A stretch of DNA of 64,000 bases from Denitrificimonas halotolerans (GTDB lineage Bacteria > Pseudomonadota > Gammaproteobacteria > Pseudomonadales > Pseudomonadaceae), in assembly GCF_034259425.1 (NCBI RefSeq), contig NZ_JAXIVU010000007.1:68446-132445 (forward strand). The letters run 5' to 3'. Shown here piece by piece: positions 60,943 to 64,000 of the stretch. The translations under genes and the position numbers were made by a program. The notes beneath the pieces are model-generated. The model did not search any database and had not been told where the DNA came from. It worked only from the letters and a program-made list of their open reading frames with translations. Numbering within the stretch: the first letter of the stretch is position 1; every line of letters begins with the position of its first letter.

Positions 60943-61764
60943 TTATTTGCGGCGATGAACGATCATGTTCTCGGTACGCTTGTTCGAACGAGTTTTCGCA
61001 CCCTTAGTTGGTTTACCCCACGGTGTAACCGGGTGACGACCACTAGAAGTACGACCCTCACCACCACCGTGTGGGTGGTCAATCGGGTTCATACAAGCAC
61101 CACGAACGCTAGGACGAATACCTGCCCAACGTGTAGCACCTGCTTTACCTAACGAGCGGAGGAAGTGCTCATGATTCGAAACTTCGCCCAATGTTGCGCG
61201 GCACTCTGCAAGTACTTTACGCATTTCGCCGGAACGGAGACGCAGAGTCACGTACACACCTTCGCGAGCTACAAGCTGCGCTGAAGTACCAGCTGAGCGT
61301 GCAATTTGAGCACCCTTACCTGGCTTAAGTTCAACACCGTGAATTGTAGAACCTACTGGAATGTTACGCAGTGGTAAGCTATTACCTGCTTTAATCGGCG
61401 CATGTGCACCAGACATCAGCTGCTCACCAGCACTCACACCTTTAGGTGCCAAAATATAACGACGCTCACCATCTGCATACTTCAGTAATGCAATGTGCGC
61501 AGTACGGTTAGGATCATACTCGATACGCTCTACAGTTGCTGGAATACCGTCTTTGTTACGACGAAAATCCACCAAGCGGTAATGCTGCTTATGACCACCA
61601 CCGATATGACGCGTGGTAATACGACCATTATTGTTACGACCACCAGTCTTCGACTTTTTCTCGAGCAGTGGTGCGTAAGGAGCGCCTTTATGAAGCTCCT
61701 TGTTGACTACGCGGACGACGAAACGACGGCCAGCAGAAGTCGGTTTGCATTTAACAATTGCCAT
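60943..61764 (-). CDS. rplB: 50S ribosomal protein L2
   Basis: The 273-residue L2, required for subunit association and peptidyl transfer. KNNGRITTRHIGGGHKQHYR-type block near the N-terminus and the conserved His-containing NPIDHPHGGGEGRTSSGRHP near the C-terminus. Confidence 0.98.
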   Translation of the reverse strand: MAIVKCKPTSAGRRFVVRVVNKELHKGAPYAPLLEKKSKTGGRNNNGRITTRHIGGGHKQHYRLVDFRRNKDGIPATVERIEYDPNRTAHIALLKYADGERRYILAPKGVSAGEQLMSGAHAPIKAGNSLPLRNIPVGSTIHGVELKPGKGAQIARSAGTSAQLVAREGVYVTLRLRSGEMRKVLAECRATLGEVSNHEHFLRSLGKAGATRWAGIRPSVRGACMNPIDHPHGGGEGRTSSGRHPVTPWGKPTKGAKTRSNKRTENMIVHRRK

Positions 61765-61778
61765 GATGCACCCCTATC

Positions 61779-62078
61779 TTACTCAGCACTGCTGGTGAAA
61801 TCGATATCCTGGCCTGGCTGAAGAGCGATATAAGCCTTCTTCCAGTCGTTGCGACGACCTAAACCACGTGCAGTACGCTTAGTTTTACCCTTTGACTTAA
61901 GGGTATTAACACTTGCTACCTTCACATCGAATAAGCTTTCAACAGCCTTTTTGACTTCCAGCTTAGTTGCATCGATTGCAACTTTAAAAACGAACTGGCT
62001 CTTACCATCAGCCAGCAATGTAGCCTTTTCGGAGACGTGCGGGCCAAGTAGCACTTTAAATACGCGTTCCTGGTTCAT
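61779..62078 (-). CDS. rplW: 50S ribosomal protein L23
   Basis: The 99-residue L23 forms the docking site for trigger factor and SRP at the tunnel exit: MNQERVFKVLLGPHVSEKAT and VKVASVNTLKSKGKTKRTAR. Its ATG overlaps the rplD stop by four bases. Confidence 0.98.
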   Translation of the reverse strand: MNQERVFKVLLGPHVSEKATLLADGKSQFVFKVAIDATKLEVKKAVESLFDVKVASVNTLKSKGKTKRTARGLGRRNDWKKAYIALQPGQDIDFTSSAE

Positions 62079-62677
62079 CCCAGCATCTCCTCAAATTTCT
62101 TAACTGCAGACACAGTCATTAAGACTTTATCGTAAGCAATCAGACTTACAGGATCAGAAGCTTGAGCATCACGCACATCAACATGTGGCAAGTTGCGAGC
62201 AGCAAGATACAGATTCTGCTCAACATTCTCGGAAACGATCAAAACGTCCTGAAGACCCAAAGTATCTAACTTACCAACCAAAGCTTTAGTCTTAGGTGCA
62301 TCAACAGAAAAATCTTCAACTACTACTAAGCGATCCTGACGAACCAACTCAGACAGAATAGAACGCATCGCAGCGCGATACATCTTCTTATTCAGCTTTT
62401 GTGAGTGATCCTGCGGGCGAGCAGCAAATGTTACACCACCTGAACGCCAGATTGGGCTACGAATAGTACCAGCACGTGCACGGCCAGTACCTTTTTGGCG
62501 CCAAGGCTTTCTACCACCGCCAGAAACTTCTGAACGTGTCTTTTGCTTTTTAGTACCTTGACGACCACCAGCCATGTAAGCAACAACAGCTTGGTGAATC
62601 AGAGTCTCATTGTACTCTTCGCCAAAGGTGCGCTCGCAAACATCAATTGCCTGTGAGCCATTTACATTAATTTGCAT
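62075..62677 (-). CDS. rplD: 50S ribosomal protein L4
   Basis: The 200-residue L4, whose loop reaches the peptide tunnel (RSEVSGGGRKPWRQKGTGRA, then RAGTIRSPIWRSGGVTF). In E. coli L4 also represses the S10 operon. It overlaps rplW and follows rplC by 15 bases. Confidence 0.98.
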   Translation of the reverse strand: MQINVNGSQAIDVCERTFGEEYNETLIHQAVVAYMAGGRQGTKKQKTRSEVSGGGRKPWRQKGTGRARAGTIRSPIWRSGGVTFAARPQDHSQKLNKKMYRAAMRSILSELVRQDRLVVVEDFSVDAPKTKALVGKLDTLGLQDVLIVSENVEQNLYLAARNLPHVDVRDAQASDPVSLIAYDKVLMTVSAVKKFEEMLG

Positions 62678-62692
62678 TTCGGCATTCCCCTC

Positions 62693-63328
62693 TTAACCGC
62701 GAGCCTTCGCCGCTGCACGCACAATGACATTACCGCCGGTAGCACCAGGAATAGCACCTTTTACCAACAGCAAATTGCGCTCAGCATCGACACGCACGAC
62801 TTCCAAGGACTGCACGGTCTTGCGCTCTGCGCCCATATGACCGGACATTTTTTTGCCCTTGTAGACGCGACCTGGGGTTTGACATTGACCAATCGAACCC
62901 GGAGCACGGTGAGATACAGAGTTACCGTGAGTTGCATCTTGACCTGCGAAGTTCCAGCGCTTAATGGTACCGGCAAAGCCTTTACCTTTAGACTGGCCTG
63001 TCACGTCAACAAGCTGACCAGCAGAGAACAAGTCTACAGAGACTTCATCACCTGCCTGATACTCGCCGTCTTCAAGACGAAACTCTAATACTGTACGACC
63101 AGCAGCAACGCCAGCCTTAGCAAAATGGCCTGCTTGTGCTTTAGTCACACGGGAAGCACGACGCTCACCCACAGTCACCTGCACAGCACGATAACCATCG
63201 CTTTCTTCATTTTTTACTTGAGTGACTCGATTCGGCTCGACTTCAATAACAGTCACCGGAATTGAGACACCTTCTTCGGTGAAAATACGGGTCATCCCGC
63301 ATTTACGACCGACTACACCTATAGTCAT
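62693..63328 (-). CDS. rplC: 50S ribosomal protein L3
   Basis: The 211-residue L3 from ATG 63328 (MTIGVVGRKCGMTRIFTEEG); an upstream frame extension from 63361 has no ribosome binding site and is rejected. SKGKGFAGTIKRWNFAGQDA and the segment VSHRAPGSIGQCQTPGRVYK with the Gln that PrmB methylates are present. Confidence 0.97.
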   Translation of the reverse strand: MTIGVVGRKCGMTRIFTEEGVSIPVTVIEVEPNRVTQVKNEESDGYRAVQVTVGERRASRVTKAQAGHFAKAGVAAGRTVLEFRLEDGEYQAGDEVSVDLFSAGQLVDVTGQSKGKGFAGTIKRWNFAGQDATHGNSVSHRAPGSIGQCQTPGRVYKGKKMSGHMGAERKTVQSLEVVRVDAERNLLLVKGAIPGATGGNVIVRAAAKARG

Positions 63329-63411
63329 GTCTAAAACCTCATGAGTGTACGGGGCTTTCACCCGCTATGGCCGCCCATTGCAGAGCGTTACACGACTAAA
63401 ACCACCTGGTT

Positions 63412-63723
63412 TTAGCCGAGGCTGATCTGCACTTCCACGCCAGCCGCAAGATCAAGCTTCATTAACGCATCAACTGTTTTATCAGTCGGCTGAACAATAT
63501 CCAGCACGCGCTTATGAGTGCGAATCTCGTACTGGTCACGCGCGTCTTTATTAACGTGCGGAGAAACCAGAACGGTAAAACGCTCTTTACGGGTCGGCAG
63601 TGGAATAGGACCACGCACCTGAGCACCAGTACGTTTCGCGGTTTCCACGATTTCCTGGGTTGATTGATCGATCAGGCGATGGTCAAAAGCCTTCAACCGG
63701 ATACGGATTTGTTGATTTTGCAT
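63412..63723 (-). CDS. rpsJ: 30S ribosomal protein S10
   Basis: The 103-residue S10 (also NusE, in antitermination): [20 protein letters not shown] and [20 protein letters not shown]. First gene of the S10 operon here; the 140-base gap to tuf holds the tuf terminator and presumably the S10 promoter and leader. Confidence 0.98.
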
Positions 63724-63822
63724 TCTGACCTCAGACTCTTAGTTACCTTCCCCACCAGGCGAACCTCGCCCGATAAAAGGAGGCGCAATTCTAATGGTGT
63801 CTAGATAATATGTCAACTATAA

Positions 63823-63850
63823 AGAAAAACCCTCGCAAGCGAGGGTTCTT
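63823..63850 (-). terminator. Rho-independent terminator of tuf
   Basis: On the minus strand AACCCTCGC-TT-GCGAGGGTT is followed by TTTCTTT. A nine-base-pair stem 16 bases after the tuf stop; it separates tuf from the S10 operon. Confidence 0.88.
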
Positions 63851-63863
63851 CAATTTACATCAC

Positions 63864-64000
63864 TTAAGCGATGATTTTTGAAACAACACCAGCACCTACG
63901 GTACGGCCACCTTCACGAATCGCGAAGCGTAAACCATCTTCCATAGCGATTGGCGCAATCAGGGTAACGTCAAGTTTAACGTTATCACCTGGCATTACCA
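63864..64000 (-). CDS. tuf: Elongation factor Tu, C-terminal end (partial)
   Basis: The last 45 codons of EF-Tu run off the right edge: MPGDNVKLDVTLIAPIAMED, then GLRFAIREGGRTVGAGVVSK and the terminal IIA. This is part of domain III, which binds aminoacyl-tRNA. Its position before rpsJ is the tuf gene of the str operon. Confidence 0.97.
   Translation of the reverse strand, partial: VMPGDNVKLDVTLIAPIAMEDGLRFAIREGGRTVGAGVVSKIIA

Overview
The window is a chromosomal segment of a gammaproteobacterium, most likely a low-G+C member of the Pseudomonadaceae (the Thiopseudomonas / Denitrificimonas caeni side of the family). The basis is gene order. priA-argS-SPOR-hslVU-DUF971, then ubiE-ubiJ-ubiB-hisI-hisE-tatABC-rsmE, then ssb/MFS/uvrA, catalase and the S10-spc-alpha ribosomal cluster match the order I know from Pseudomonas aeruginosa. 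The phaC1-phaZ-phaC2-phaD-phaF-phaI block normally next to these genes is missing, leaving one PHA-granule-associated gene. The assignment is an inference; no rRNA is present to test it.

Layout. 1-0.8 kb: the start of an IS200/IS605-type tnpB running off the left edge, its left end, and a five-copy TTAAGGGG repeat. 0.8-15.9 kb: housekeeping genes on the plus strand, with a textbook sigma-32 promoter before hslVU. 15.9-24.7 kb: a Zn/Cd/Pb ATPase behind a MerR-type promoter, dtd, a Nudix hydrolase, a second tnpB element broken by a frameshift and sitting in the fbp terminator, fbp, ompW behind a perfect Anr/FNR box, an RmlD-like reductase and ssb. 24.7-29.4 kb: an MFS transporter, then uvrA, with the 3' end of a decayed group II intron in the uvrA leader.

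29.4-49.9 kb is the most distinctive part. Two nearly identical catalase genes in the same orientation bracket about 17.5 kb of metal-acquisition genes: (i) a ferric-siderophore ABC importer (binding protein, two permeases, ATPase) behind a Fur-box promoter; (ii) a four-gene zinc operon (His-rich ZrgA-type protein, LolD-like ATPase, FtsX/MacB-like permease, DUF3299 protein) behind a perfect Zur palindrome; (iii) a 77-residue orphan gene behind a strong Fur box; (iv) a complete heme-uptake system with its own tonB-exbB-exbD, hmuSTUV, a ChaN/PhuW-type lipoprotein and a divergent TonB-dependent receptor, with a Fur box between the two arms. The catalases share a 497-bp tract with no mismatch I can see, while the rest has clearly diverged, which points to recent gene conversion or recombination between them.

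50.0-64.0 kb: on the minus strand, tuf (partial), then the S10, spc and alpha ribosomal operons from rpsJ to rplQ, including rpmJ (38 codons). The order is canonical. The exception is a 177-bp gap between rpsN and rpsH that holds a perfect 14-bp hairpin and a second terminator-like hairpin.

I see no CRISPR array, tRNA, rRNA or prophage. No wholly new molecular system is evident. The strongest leads are the catalase-bracketed metal island, the 17-copy in-frame Asp-His microsatellite in its zinc protein, and the orphan Fur-controlled gene.
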